This document shows, piece after piece, positions 12,053 through 24,270 of a DNA stretch of 64,000 nucleotides. The notes below the pieces were generated by a model. The model was given only the letters and a program-made list of their open reading frames with translations, made no database searches and was not told the origin of the DNA. The DNA is from Ailanthus altissimus (taxonomy: Eukaryota > Streptophyta > Magnoliopsida > Sapindales > Simaroubaceae), in NCBI GenBank assembly GCA_946807835.1, contig OX327691.1, positions 3,360,188-3,424,187 of the forward strand. The letters are read 5' to 3'. A program made the position numbers and the translations under genes. Every line of letters starts with the position of its first letter. Within the stretch, counting starts at the first letter, position 1.

Positions 12053-14442
12053 CGAGTGTGTGATATACGAGTGTATACGTAATTTTAAAAATTAACTATA
12101 CGCAGCGGAAGTATGTTACAAATACACTCATTTTAAGCAATTAAACATATATATTACACATACATAAGTATAACACTTATACATTTATAAACATGATGAA
12201 CAATTGTATTAAACACATTATGTAAAATACTTACCTAATGAATGTAGCTTTACAAATTCTTCAAGTCCTCTAACAATCCATGCAAAGAGCTCACCTTGAA
12301 TTATATGTTGAACAATTCTAGTCCATAAGTTTTTGTGGGATTAAAGAGCTAGAATGGTAGCTTAGTTTTAGAATTTTTAGCAACATGTATTCAAACTCTT
12401 TTGAATACAAGTTTGTTTCTTAAATGAAGATGGTAAATATTTTCTATACAACTCTTGTATTAATTAGAAATATTTAACATACAACTCTTGTATAATTCTT
12501 AGAAATAATTTTTACATGATAATTATTTTGAACAGCTATTTTCTAAAATAATTATCTTTTTCTCCATTTTCATTTTATTCATTCATTAGAGAAGGAGATG
12601 AAGAGAAGTTTGTTTATTTTTCCAACACTTGAAAGAACAAAACTCAAAACTCTCTCTTACTTGCCATTGCCAAATTCTTCTCCAAGAATTGAATGAATGA
12701 ATTCAATTGTTTTGCCAAAAATGAATTTTGTTTATTCAATACTTTGATTAAATAAAAGGAAGTGCTCCACCAATTTTATTGTTGGTCTCCCACTTAAGAT
12801 TAATTAATCAAGCACTAGATTAATGGCCACCTAAATTAATCTTTACTTAACAAATATAATTACTTTAATTATAATGGGTAAATAAATGGTCAACATCTAG
12901 GCCCCTCATTGTATTAAAATACAATGCTATGATCTATATTTATATATATTATAATATTATCTAATAATATAATAATAATATATAATTTAATTATTCAAAA
13001 TAATTTTGAATAATTACTTTTTACCTTATTAATTTTTACTACCAAAGTTAAATGGTAAAAGGTAAAACTAAATCATGGATCAAAATTTTCCATTTGTTAA
13101 CACCCTATTAATTAACAACCCTTGTTAATTAATTCAATGATATACTTAACAATTAAGTCTTGACAAATGTGCATCCCGAGAGATCCTGAAACAATTATTC
13201 TATTTTGGTGAAATTTACTGGATCGAATTATTCAATTCAATCCGCTATCCCAGTGCGCAACGAGTACACTTTATATTGTAAGACTCTTTAGGTTCACACC
13301 TAATTTGTCATATGGAGCTCCTCCATACATCCATGAATGATGTCCCACACACATGTTATGGATATTACAAATTAACGTGTTAGACCATGCAAGTTGAGGT
13401 TATTGCATATTTGTATAATCCTTCCATTATTTATATCCTTGAAGAGCAGAGATATAGATCATTACCATCAAATCTTTATTTGCTCAACCATGAACTTATC
13501 TCCAGATTTATATTTCATTAAACAATATCCACAAACACTTTTGTGATATTGTTTATTCTTTCAAAATATATTTTTTGAGATTTATGCTTGTGGCCACAAG
13601 TTTTTCTGAAATACAATCTCGGAGCATCAAGATATACAACCCACTTATATGAGCTGATGGATCCCATATCTATGCACATCGGACTCCATGAGCATCGGAC
13701 CATACCCAGCGACACCCAGCGGTCAGACCATGAAAGGTTTCTGACATGTGTGGAACCAAAGTATGGTGGATCACTTACAAGCCCATTGTGGCGCTCAGGT
13801 CAAAGGACCATAAATCCTCAACTCGAAAGACCTTCCATTGACGGCTTTATGAGATGTCTATTGGAGGTCCTCATGAGTCTGTTCAATACTCAGTCCTCAC
13901 TGAATACCTGCATCTCTATACGAGCTTTCTACTAAGCTCATGATTTGCTAAGACTAACCATCTGGACCATCCAGATATAGACATACACTAATCTATATTA
14001 ATAGGTTCCATCGATAGACCCGTATTGATGAAATTAGATTAGGAACATTGTGTTTGAGAACATACTTGCATAATGACATTTTCTAGCACCATCTGCAACT
14101 CCTTACAGCTATGTCATTATTAATATATTCTTAGGTCATTGTCTCATTTCAGACAAGGCTCTAACTCCTTAGATTTTGCTAACTCTTATAAACTTACTAA
14201 CTCTTAGTACCACTAACTCTTAATGCTTATAACTATTGGCGTTGCTAACTTTTAACACTGGTCTAAACTCCTTTAGACCAGATCTGAACTCCTTCAGATC
14301 ATACAATGTCTGAAACGTTACAAGCATCTTACCATTTTAATTATAAATAATATTAATGATTTTATTAGAAATGATAATTGTATAAATACTATAATTAAAT
14401 ATTTATACATTTTGGGATGGCACATAAGAACAAATCACAACA
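12053..14442 (-). mobile_element. Solo LTR, family E, copy E3, inside TNP2
   Basis: This 2390-bp block begins TGTTGGGAATCG and ends AAATCACAACA, flanked by a perfect duplication ACTAT (12048-12052 and 14443-14447). On the minus strand it starts TGTTGTGATTTG and aligns with E1 and E4. Removing it with one TSD copy joins the TNP2 reading exactly at the family motif YNLPPWLCMK (here NY then NLPLWVCMK). That is independent proof of the insertion boundaries. No internal retroelement sequence is attached. Confidence 0.92.
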
Positions 14443-15488
14443 ACTATAACCTTCCACTTTGGGTATGCATGAAGAGAAAATCATGATATTGTCTTTGTCG
14501 ATTCAATCACTGCGATAGCCTGGTCAAGATATCAATGTATATTTGGGACTACTAAATGATTACTTAAAAAGTCTTTAGGATGTGAGAGTCGAAGCTTTTA
14601 AATGCAAGTAAGAAAGAAGTCTTTACTTTCAAGGCTGTACTTTTATGGACCTTAAGTGACTTCCCTACTTATAATAACTTGTTTGGTACTACCGTGAATG
14701 GGTACTTCACCCTTCTATATTGTAGGGAGGGTACTTATACGTGTAGGCTAAAGCATAACAACAAAATTCCTTATATAGGTCACAGATGCTTTCTACCAGG
14801 CAACCATCTATATCATAAAAAAAAGCATTTAATGGTGAACCAAAATATGGATTTCCTCCTATTCCAATGAGTGAGAAGGAAATCTTTAAGTTGCTTGATG
14901 GCTTTGAAAATTCACGAGGGAAGAAGAAAAAAATATCAGAAGCAAAAAAAAAAAGTAGAGAATCATGAAAAATCTATTGGAAAAAGAAGTCCATCATTTT
15001 TATCTATGTTATTGGAGATTTTTGTTAGTTTGTCATCACTTAGATGGATGCATATTAAGAAGAGTATATGCGAAAGCATCTATGGGACCTTATTAAATAT
15101 ACTAGGAAAGATAAACAATGATATGAAATTTAGAATGGATTTGCAAGATTTGAGGATGAGAGAAGAGCTACACCCTAAAAACAAATTCAAACCATTTTAC
15201 CAGCAGCATGTACCACCTTGAGTAAAGAAGAAAGAAACTTTTCTGCAAGACATTGGTAGAAATCAAGGTGCCCACATGATATTGTTTGATCTTGAGTAAA
15301 GAAGAAAAGAAACTTTTCTGCAAGACATTGGTAGAAATCAAGGTACCTACATGATATTGTTCAAACTTTCAAAACCTTGTATCTATGAATGATGCCAAGA
15401 TCATAGGTTTAAAGTTGCATGATTCTTATATTCTAATGCAACAATTCTTATCGCATGTAGTAAGAGACATTTTACCATAACACGTTAG
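14443..15488 (+). pseudogene. CACTA TNP2 transposase, middle part
   Basis: This is the continuation of the TNP2 reading after E3. Visible family segments are NLPLWVCMK, FKAVLLWTLSDFPTYNN (14628-14680), CRLKHNNKIPYIGHRCFLP, MHIKKSICESIYGTLLNI (about 15048-15103), and the HPKNKFKPF to ILPxHVRMA stretch that ends at 15488. Several frameshifts and stops break it, and about 74 bp is tandemly duplicated at 15218-15365. The match stops where the sequence becomes a gypsy LTR, so the C-terminal part is absent. Translocation of DNA by the TNP2 product is known for the family; this copy cannot make one. Confidence 0.88.
15218..15365. repeat. ~74-bp direct tandem duplication in TNP2
   Basis: Two adjacent copies start CTTGAGTAAAGAAG and end at ATGATATTGTT. 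They differ by only a few bases and one indel. The unit is not a multiple of three with certainty, and the second copy has an extra A, so it helps break the frame. Confidence 0.9.
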
Positions 15489-16044
15489 AATGGCCTACTT
15501 TGGTAAAGAATTAAAGTTGAAATGTCCAGTCTCCATAAAATTTCAAAGGAGTGTCTTTGTATAGTGTAGAAAATATCGCCATGTTTTCTCTTGGAACGGT
15601 GGGGCGTTCCCAGCTATATTGTACAAACGCTGGGCCAATATCTTCTCCAACACTGGGACATTCTAACATTGTTGCATCTTTGATCGAGCATGCAAGCATT
15701 GGCTTCCTTGGGTGTGTTTTGAAATCTACATAGCCTCATTCTCATCTTCATGCCATATTGTTCATCTTTCCCAGAAACGCAGGGGTGTTGGCAAGTTAAT
15801 ACTGGAGTGTTCATCCAAATAGATGAACGCTGGCGCGTTTGATGGTAGAACGCAGCGGCGTTCATCATTTCTTTTATACCCTTTTTCTGAATTCTCACTC
15901 TTTAGCTTTACTTTAGATGCTTCCAATTCATCATTTATCCTGCAAAATCAACACATGTATGTATAAATAGCATGCAATTACTTGAAAACGGCAAGAATCT
16001 AAGTTAAATCAAAGCCAAAATATATGTCAAAATCACACTCATCA
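15489..16044 (-). repeat. 3' LTR of element A, truncated
   Basis: It matches 35010-35535, the U3 side of the 5' LTR, and ends on the right with the LTR start (minus strand TGATGAGTGTGATT). Homology begins at the junction with TNP2 inside a short shared stretch TTAGAATG. It carries several variants of a GCTGGGGCGTT-like motif (15590-15660, 15830-15860). The rest of the LTR is missing to the left. Confidence 0.85.
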
Positions 16045-16060
16045 AACTCCCCTAAAGTTA
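16045..16060 (-). promoter_or_regulatory. Polypurine tract of element A
   Basis: On the minus strand the sequence just before the LTR start is purine-rich (AACTTTAGGGGAGTT). This is the expected plus-strand primer position. Confidence 0.75.
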
Positions 16061-17560
16061 AATAATTGCATATCCTCGAGCAATTGGAGAGAAAGAAAAA
16101 CACACTCAGGATAATAACTAGCTAGCAAAACCTAAAAATTAAGGATTACGCAAACATTAAAAACCTAAGAAAGCGATGACAAGGTTAGATTGGATTAATG
16201 ATCACTTATTTATCTCAAGGATTGTCTCACTCAACTTTAACTCATTCAGATTTGGTAAAGAACTCTCAATAATCCACAAACACCATAATTAAACACATTC
16301 TTCTTCCCTATAAGTGATTAATCGCGTGTGTATAAAATAAGCAAATGTAAGTCAAATACACCTAGACAGGCTCAATAACTCAAGTTTGCACATACAAATA
16401 TTGTCTTGGCATACTTTGTATAATATAGCACTACCATAGGCTAATCTTTCTTGCAACTCTCTATTAATGTAAGAATACGTATAAATAGGGATCAATTAGG
16501 ACTTTAATCTGCTTGTAATGTAAGGTTAGGGTCAAGGTGGGACATCTGGGTAAAGTTTTGGCTTATTTTACACCACGAACACAAAACCTTTTTTTGCTAC
16601 CAATTTGAACTTTCTACCTTATATTCCCCCCCAAACTTGAATTTTTTCTACCTAAATTACTTTTATTAATTAATACATGCATTTTTTTCCTTCTATACAA
16701 GAGTCAACATCACTCCCCTAATTTTTGAAGTTTTTTTTCACTTTTTTCACCACTTAACTCAACACAATCCTAACATTTATCACGAGCTCTGTGTTCATGG
16801 TGTTAAGGGTGTTTAAGGTATTTGAACTCATGGCCTAGGCTTGTAATATAGTTATTCAATAGAAAGGGTAATTAAGGCTCAAAAGGGTGACTAAGGTTCA
16901 ATGTATACTTGGGTAGGCTAAAAAAGTTCAAACGGTCTAAAAAATGGCCTAATTTTCTTTCTCTACTTAATTGTTTCCTAGGATTTCACCTCGAGTTATA
17001 TTCAAACTATTTATAGTGTGCTCAATCATCAAGAATGTAGTGTACTACTTAAGCATGGCTTTTCTAGGCACAACTCAACTAATACAAGCTTACATATGTA
17101 CTTAAGAATTGATGATCACAACTAAGGTTGAATTCTGTCTAGTTGTTGGTCAATGGATCATTTCAAGTATAACCATCTCCTAAGGAAATTGAAAATTTGG
17201 GTGATTCAATTTATTTTTCATCATGGATAAGTAATCTTTACTATAACCTAACATAAGAAAGAAAAGCAAGGCAATACACAAGATTTTGAAGTGAACAACA
17301 ACTCATATTGCTTATGCTTTTTTTTCCTTCAAAATAAGAAATGTAAACTATAAAATCACTAACATAAGATAAAATAACAACATGAAAAAAAATACATGAA
17401 CTAAATGAAGACATAACTAACATAAGATAAAAACAGCAACATGAAAATATAGAACAAGGCAATCTTAACTCACAAGAAGTGTTTCCCTGCCCCCCAATGA
17501 AAATATAGGCATGGTCCCTATGGCAGTAACAAAATAAGAACTAAAACACTTCCCTAAACT
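16061..17560 (-). other. 3' non-coding region of element A
   Basis: No gene is recognisable here. On the minus strand it includes a TTCAAGTTTGGGGG tract (about 16625-16645) and segments homologous to the 3' non-coding region of element B. For example the stretch around 16880-16960 resembles 28150-28250 inverted. Short open frames such as 17241-17462 are cysteine and serine rich, lack conserved neighbours, and are probably chance. Confidence 0.65.
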
Positions 17561-17561
17561 A

Positions 17562-18468
17562 CTAAAGATCTTTGGTAAAGTCCTTTAACATTGAATTAGT
17601 GATGCCTAAGTTCTGTAATGGTGTCTCCTCGTTCTTAGGTGTTGGGGAGGCTGCTGCCGCTGATGAAGAGGGCACTGCTGGATTGGCTACTATAGGTGGT
17701 CGCTGCAGAGTTATCTGATATAGTGGTTGCCTTTGGCTCTCCATTGTCTATAGCTTTTGGATGATGCTGAAGTCAATGGCCTTGAGTGGATGTATTAAGT
17801 CCTCATGCACCTTATAACAGATTCCACATCTAGTGCAAAGTGCGATGATCAATAATGGCAGACATAGGTTATTCTTGGCTTCGACCAAGATAATATCTTC
17901 TCTTGCAAGATCCTCTCAATGCTAATCAACCTCTTGGTCATGGTGGTATAAAGCAACTCGACCTCGATTAGGTGAAGTCATTGGTGTGCATCATCGGTAT
18001 AATAGATAAAGAAAGAAACATATACCATGCCTTAATGTCTTTGGTCAAGAAACTTAATCTAAAGTGAACTATTAGATCATGAGATGTCTTTCACTCGATG
18101 TCTTGCTCAAAAAATGTTTGAATGATAAGCCCATAGTCCGGGTCTTTCATGACATCAAAGTACTCTTTTGGCTCATTAATCAGTAGGCCAAATAACTTAT
18201 TGATGGTGCCATAGTTAAAAGGCACAATCCTCCCTTGAACCCGCATCCGGCAGCTAATATGCTCTTTTGTATTCGTATAGATTTATCTAACTATCATCTA
18301 GATGATGTTGGGGAAGTCCCCCTCATCCAAGCTAAATCCTCTCTCCAAAATGATGGATTTGTAAAGAATTGTGTCATAAAAATAATCTGTTGTGTTTTGA
18401 GATATGAACCAAGTGGTGTAGTAAGATAGGTTCCTCGAAGTATTGGCTCTGCTTCTTTTTGGACCCAT
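17562..18468 (-). pseudogene. Extra ORF of element A, resembling the putative plant transposon protein domain
   Basis: From an ATG at 18466-18468 (MGPKRSR) the minus strand reads, with a few stops and at least one shift, through segments VQGRIVPFNYGTINKLFG, EYFDVMKDPDYGLI, HFRLSFLTKDIKAWYMF and SIIPMMHTND. The order and wording resemble the putative plant transposon protein domain, found downstream of pol in many Athila-type elements. A terminal piece (17562-17744) is rich in Pro, Ser and Ala. Its function in the family is unknown; an envelope-like role has been suggested for this slot but nothing here shows a signal peptide or membrane anchor. Identification rests on remembered family patterns, so it is moderate. 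Confidence 0.6.
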
Positions 18469-18719
18469 TTGAAAATTTAGATGAGGTTTGATGGTTTTAT
18501 TGAATGGGTAGTTATGGTTCAGATTTAGGTGTTTTAGAGATGATTTAGTGTTTTGATAAATTAAAGTGGTGTTTGGGTGGTAGGAAGTGTTTTTTTAGGT
18601 TTGATTTGAGTTGGTTTTAGCTGGATTAAGATTTGAGATGAGAGGAAATGAGAGTTTGTTTTGTTTGTGTAAAGTGAAATGGGTGAGAATGGGCATTTTA
18701 ATCTAATTTTCAAGTGAAC

Positions 18720-19340
18720 ATAGCCGTGTGTATCTTTAGAATGTTAGAGCATTCATTATATCTACATGAACGCTAAGGCCTTGTACATTAGGAACGTAAG
18801 GGCATTGAATGATTTTACTCTTCGAGTTTTGAGGCCTGAGGATGTTGTTGCGTTACATTGTTGAATGCTAAAGCATCGTGATTTTGGGAAAGATGCTAAG
18901 GCATTGATTAATTGCAACACTAGGGCGTTGATATAGTAATGCTTGGCATTCCAAGTGAATAATTGATGCAGAGGTGTTAATCTTCAATGCAGAAGTGTTG
19001 ATGGCTTTTGAGGACTCTTAGAAATTTCTATAATTGATGCGGGGGTGTTGGAAAATGACGTCTTAACATTGATTTGGAATGCTAGAAGGTGAATACCCTG
19101 GCATTAGGTTATCTTGGGAACGCAGTGGTGATGAGCTTAGACGCCTCAACATTGAAGTGAATTGAGACCCTTTAAAAATTTCTGGAATTAACGTAGGGGC
19201 ATTTAAAATTTGAACACGAAGATGTTAGAGGATGACACGGGAGCGTTGGACTTGGACGCCCTAGTGTTGGGCAATTTTAGAACACACTAAAAGTCTTTGG
19301 AATTCGTACAGGGGTGATGTGATTATAAATGTTGGGGTGT
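18720..19340. repeat. Cluster of AACGCTAGGGCATTG-like motifs in element A
   Basis: More than ten degenerate copies of a short GC-containing motif of the kind ACGCTAAGGCATTGA or GACGCCCTAGTGTTG occur in both orientations, between the integrase tail and the extra ORF. Related motifs sit in the A LTRs (15590-15860, 35150-35335). Many copies look like decayed CpG-rich palindromes. No coding sense is evident. Confidence 0.6.
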
Positions 19341-19474
19341 TGGATTAATTTTTGACCTGCTCATATTCTTAACACATACCAAGAACAAAAAAAACTATAA
19401 GTTAACTAAAACAAAAGAAAGGAAAATAAAATACACCTTTGATTTCCTCCAAAGCAAAGCTTGATTTAATGTCT

Positions 19475-20850
19475 CTAGCTAGACTTGGCCTTCTTTTGTT
19501 CACTTTGGTTCAAGTGAGATTTTTGACACAATTCACCATTCACCTCCAAAATAATGTTTAAGTATTTGTCTATTGAAGTGGAATACTCTCCCATCATCAC
19601 CTTGAACTTCAATAGTGCCATAAGGAAATACTTGCTTAACTTTGAATAGTCTCCCATCATCACCTTGAACTTCAATAGTGCCATAAGGAAATACTTGCTT
19701 AACTCTGAATAGTCTCGACCATATTGATTTTAGTTTACCCAGAAAGAACTTCAAACGAGAGTTGAAAAGGAGTACTTGTTGACTAAGGGGGAACTCACGC
19801 TATAATGATATCATGCCACTTCTTGGTCCACTACTTGTAAATCTACTTCAATAGTGCCATAAGGAAATACTTGCTTAACTCTGAATAGTCTCGACCATAT
19901 TGATTTTAGTTTACCCAGAAAGAACTTCAAACGAGAGTTGAAAAGGAGTACTTGTTGACTAAGGGGGAACTCACGCTATAATGATATCATGCCACTTCTT
20001 GGTCCACTACTTGTAAATCTGGGTATTCTCATATGCTTTATTTTGGAACTCATCTAACTCATTCAATTGTAACAACTGTTACTCCCCAAATGATCTCAAA
20101 TCAAAATTTAACTTTTTGATAGCCTAAAATGCCCAATGTTTTAACTTAACCAGTAGGCGACATGCTTTCCTAAATACCAATCTATACGGAGACATGCTAA
20201 TTGGTGTCTTGAAAGCCATTCTATATGCCCATAAAGCATCATAAAATCTTGAAACCCAATCTTTCCGTTTAGTTTGCACTGTCTTCTCAAAGATTAGCTT
20301 GACTTCATAGTTGGAAATTTTAACTTGACCATTTGATTGGAGACGGTATACAAGTGCCACCTTGTGCCTTACTCTATACTTAGATAAGAGAGCATTGAAT
20401 ATTTTGTTGCCAAAGTGAGTCCTCTCATCACTAATGATAGCTCGAAGAGTCCAAAATCTAGTGAAAATATTCTTGTGTAAGAATTTCAAGAAAACCTTGG
20501 CATCATTTTTTGAAGTGGCAATGACTTCCACCCACTTAAAGACATGACCGCCTAAAAAATATAATCTTTGCCAAATGAAAGAAGAAAAACCCTATAAAAT
20601 CAATGCCCCACACATCAAAGATCTCCACTTCCACGATATTGGTCAAAGGTCGCTCATAACACCAAGAGATGTTCCTCACACGTTGACAACAGTCACAAGT
20701 CTTGATATAAATATAACTATCCTAAAAAAAGGTTGGCCAATAAAACCCCGATTGCAAGAATTTTTCTGCAGTTCGAGATGCTCCGAAATGTCGTCCATAT
20801 GATGATGCATGACAATGGTCGAGAATACCTTAATTTCATCATTGGGAACA
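19475..20850 (-). pseudogene. Element A integrase (core and C-terminal part)
   Basis: The minus strand encodes a gypsy integrase core fragment at 20124-20531. Visible are RAIISDERTHFGNKIF (family SDxGTHFCN, with the key Asp still present), AYRMAFKTPISMSPYRLVF and the KRKDWVSRFYDALW helix. Right of it, to about 20850, are remnants of the zinc-binding HHCC region. Left of it the C-terminal KVKQVFPYGTIEVQGDDGR segment is repeated by local tandem duplication (19608-20021). It would insert element DNA in the host genome, but frame breaks make it non-functional. Confidence 0.85.
19608..20021. repeat. Nested tandem duplications (63 bp and ~176 bp) in the integrase C-terminus
   Basis: The phrase TTCAATAGTGCCATAAGG occurs at 19608, 19671 and 19847. 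The first two define a 63-bp unit (21 codons, frame kept). The last two define a ~176-bp unit, 19671-19846 and 19847-20021, nearly identical over its length. Confidence 0.92.
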
Positions 20851-20855
20851 CACCT

Positions 20856-21944
20856 TCAAATTACTTGATCAACACACCTCTTAAACAATATCAGATCATC
20901 CCATAAATAGCTCTTTGCATTGTGGAGAAATTTCTTCTTTTGATGACTAGATAAATCCGGAGGCCATACATTGCAAGCAAGGAAATTAACAATGTCGGAA
21001 AACCAAGGAAGCTTTACCTCAATACCAAAAAGATGTTCATCCAAAAAAACTTCTTTGATGTAAAAACCATTATTTATACCTTCTACCTCTAGTTTTGAAA
21101 GGTGATCTGTAACAATATTTTTACTCCCCTTTTTATCACGAATCTCCATATCAAACTTTTGAAGCAAAAGTATCCATCAAATCAACTGTGTCTTAGCATC
21201 TCTTCTAACAAAAAAGTACCAGATGGCTATATAGTCTACATAGTCAATCACCTCGGACCAATGATATAGGACCAAAACTTATCACATGCAAAGACTACCT
21301 CTAACATCTTATTTTTGGTGGTGGTGTAGTTCTTTTTGGCATCATTAATAGTTTTACTTGCATAGTAGATGTCCCAAAATTTTTTGTCCTTTCTTTAGCC
21401 AAGAACCGCTTTAACTATATAGTCACTAGCATAACACATAATCTCAAATAGATCATACCAATTATGTGCAATCATAATTAGAGTTAAAATCAATCTCTCT
21501 TTAATCACAATAAAAGCCATCAAGCATGCTTCATCAAAAAACAATAAAGCATCTTTCTCAAGTAGGCTACACAAGGGCTTGACAATCTTTGAAAAACCTT
21601 TATAAAGTTTTGATAGAAACCGACATGGCCTAGAAAACTCTGAATTCCCTTGACATTTGCTAGTAGAGGAAGCTTTTCAATAACTGAAAATTTTGCCCTA
21701 TCCACTTCAATACCCTTAGATGACACTTTATGGCCAAGAACAATCCCATTTCGCACTATGAAACAACATTTTTCCCAATTAAGTACAAGGTTCTTCTCTT
21801 TACATTGTTGTAACACAAGACATAAATTATGAAGACAAAGACAAAAGATGACCCAAACACAGAAAAATCATCCATAAAACCCTATATTATCTCTTCAACC
21901 ATATTATAGCCATCATGTATCTTTGAAAAGTAACTAAGGCATTA
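20856..21944 (-). pseudogene. Element A reverse transcriptase C-terminal part and RNase H
   Basis: From the right edge the minus strand reads (N)A.VTFQRYMMAI, the catalytic FMDDFSVFG box (about 21848-21877), KNLVLNWEKCCFIV, GIVLGHKVSSKGIEVDRAK and SFLGHVGFYQNFIK. After a decayed stretch come the RNase H end FDMEIRDKKGSKNIVTDHLSKLE (20856-21167). This order is diagnostic of gypsy pol. It is the direct continuation of the RT part right of element B (30504-31023). Frameshifts lie near 21820-21850 and 21200-21500. Confidence 0.88.
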
Positions 21945-23296
21945 TGATAGAGATTATATAGTCTGTTATATCTATCATTTCAGACTTAGGTTTTGTTCTA
22001 AATTAAGAGTATTTGGCTATTTATGTGTTATTTTTTTTATCATATATAGGTTTACTAACTAAGTCATGAATAAATTGTAAGATTTAGACGCAAAATGGAA
22101 AAAAATGGACGACTGTCCAATACTAAGCTAGCCCTGTGATGCCCATGAGTGGACACTATAACATCCGTGGCAAAATGTTAGGGGCCGCGGTGCCAAGACA
22201 ACCTATACAATCGGCCCTTTTCCAGGTCTGGTCGTCATGTCGCCCAATCCTCAACCTTGTGACACCCATGTAACAAAAGAAAACTCTTCTCAACTTTCAT
22301 ATTTCCACTTGGATTCAAAGCCCCATGTCTCTAAGGTTACAAAGACTATAAAAGCACTCTTTTTCAAAATCAAAATAAGACAATATCAGAGGCAAACTTA
22401 GGGTAAAAAAAAACCAATCACAAAAAAAGAGATCAAAGTGAAGAATTCAAGATTTGGGCAATAAAGTCAAGAAAGAGAGAGAAAAGCAATCCAAGGCGTC
22501 TCCTTATTTAATTTTTCATCATGTCTTCTTATTATGATCTTGTTTAAGATGTATTTCATTCATTACTTTAATACTCTTAGATTCATGATGAAATAAGTTC
22601 TTTTGATCTAGGGTTAAACTTTTGAACTTAATATGTAGTTGGATTTTATTGACTCTCTTAGTCTATAAACTTATTAGATTAAATTGATTCATTTTATCTT
22701 ATGTTTAATGCTTTCATTATATCTAACCAATATATTGATTGCTTAAAGAACCCTAATGAACTCGAAAGAGGAATTTATGTGTTTAGCCTAGGATAGTTTG
22801 ATGCATAATCATAGTGTAACAACTATAGGTTTTATATAGGATAGCAATATACCTAGATTGCATATATGGTATTATTTAGACTTGTTCTTCATGAATTATA
22901 TTCTATTCAGATTGTCATAGAAATATAGATAATTGTTAGGGTGTAATATAGTTACTCAACCATCGACAAAGACTTGTGATGAGATTAGATTATAGTCAAC
23001 AATTATTATTAAGAGATTAATAAGTTCATTGAAATATTAACGGATAAGTCAAAACCCTTGATTCCTTTTGATTAGTGAATTTAAACCCTTACTTGCGTTT
23101 GATTAATATTAGGTTTAATTTGGTAGAATTAGATTACTTAGTTAAAATTCATCTTTTGATTTATAAGTAGAATTAATTTTAGTATTTGATTGAAAGAAAT
23201 AAGTTAAATAAGTCCCTGTAGGAATGATATCTAGATTTCAATCCTAAATTACTTGATATGATAGCATGCACTTGTGTTTAACTATCATATATTAAA
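21945..23296 (+). repeat. 5' LTR of element B
   Basis: It begins TGATAGAGATTATATAG and matches 29138-30503 throughout. It ends just before the primer-binding site. The 3' edge is approximate because the two LTR ends differ in the last dozen bases. Confidence 0.88.
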
Positions 23297-23300
23297 TTTT

Positions 23301-23317
23301 TGGTGCCATTGCCGGGG
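23301..23317 (+). promoter_or_regulatory. Primer-binding site of element B (tRNA-Asp type)
   Basis: TGGTGCCATTGCCGGGG is complementary to the 3' end of plant tRNA-Asp apart from two changes, C to T and G to A, both at CpG positions. It lies a few bases inside the 5' LTR, as expected for minus-strand DNA priming. Confidence 0.85.
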
Positions 23318-23429
23318 ACTAACTTTTTCTATTCTTAAATCAATACTAATACCAAACTACATTGCTTTTAATTCAGATATTACTTTGTTTTTCTTTTTAC
23401 TTTGATTTTTTTTGTTTTGACAATTCATG

Positions 23430-24270
23430 TGAAGGACAAAACGTGCAGATTTGACCACTTTTGATCCAGAGATCGAAAGAACATTGCAGAGGCTTTGACG
23501 TGAACGACTCTAATCGTTAAACATAGAAGAGAACATCGATAACATCAATAATCATGTGTTTGAGCCTATGATACCACAAAGATCTTTAAAGGATTATGTT
23601 GTCCCTACTACGGATAGTATTCAATCTAGTATTCAGCGACCAACCATTAATGCGAATAATTTTGAGATCAAGCCGAATAGTATTCAATTGCTGAAAAAGT
23701 TTGTATAGTTCAATGCAGCTCTCAATGATGATCATAATATGTATATCATGAATTTCTTAGAGATTTACGATACATTCAAGTTTAATGGAGTCTCAAATGA
23801 TGCCATAAGATTAAGAATTTTTCCTTTCTCATTGAGGGATAAAGCCAAGAGTTGCTTGACATCATTGCCGTCTAAATCTACATCGACATGGGATGACTTA
23901 GTGTAAAAGTTTCTAGCAAAGTTCTTCGCACCACTAAAGACAACATAGATAAGCAATGACATCACCTCATTTTTTTAGATTAATGGCGAGTCGTTATATG
24001 AGGCATGGGATCATTTTAAAGACATGTTAAGGAAGTGTCTTCATCATAAGGTTCTTAAATGGCTATTAGTCTAGACATTCTACAATAGACTAGTAGGGCA
24101 TTTGAGGACTGTTGTAGATGCCGTTGCTAGAAGAGCTTTAACGAATAAGTCTATAGATGAGGCTTATGATCTACTAGAGGAGATGGCATCAAATAGCTTT
24201 CAATGGCCAACTAAAAAGGTTATACCTAAAAAAGTCGTTAGGTTCATAAGATTGACGTATTTAATGCATT
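23430..24270 (+). pseudogene. Element B gag (Athila-type), N-terminal and core
   Basis: Translation gives TTFDPEIERTLQRL, NNFEIKPNSIQLL, FLEIYDTFKFNGVSNDAIRL, PFSLRDKAKSCLTSLPS, STWDDLV and FLAKFFAPLKT. It then gives GESLYEAWDHFKDMLRKCLHH and DEAYDLLEEMASNSFQWP. These are the standard order of Athila-type gag, the coat protein that packages element RNA. In-frame stops interrupt it, several at former Gln or Trp codons. Sequence after 24270 decays into a low-complexity region. Confidence 0.88.
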
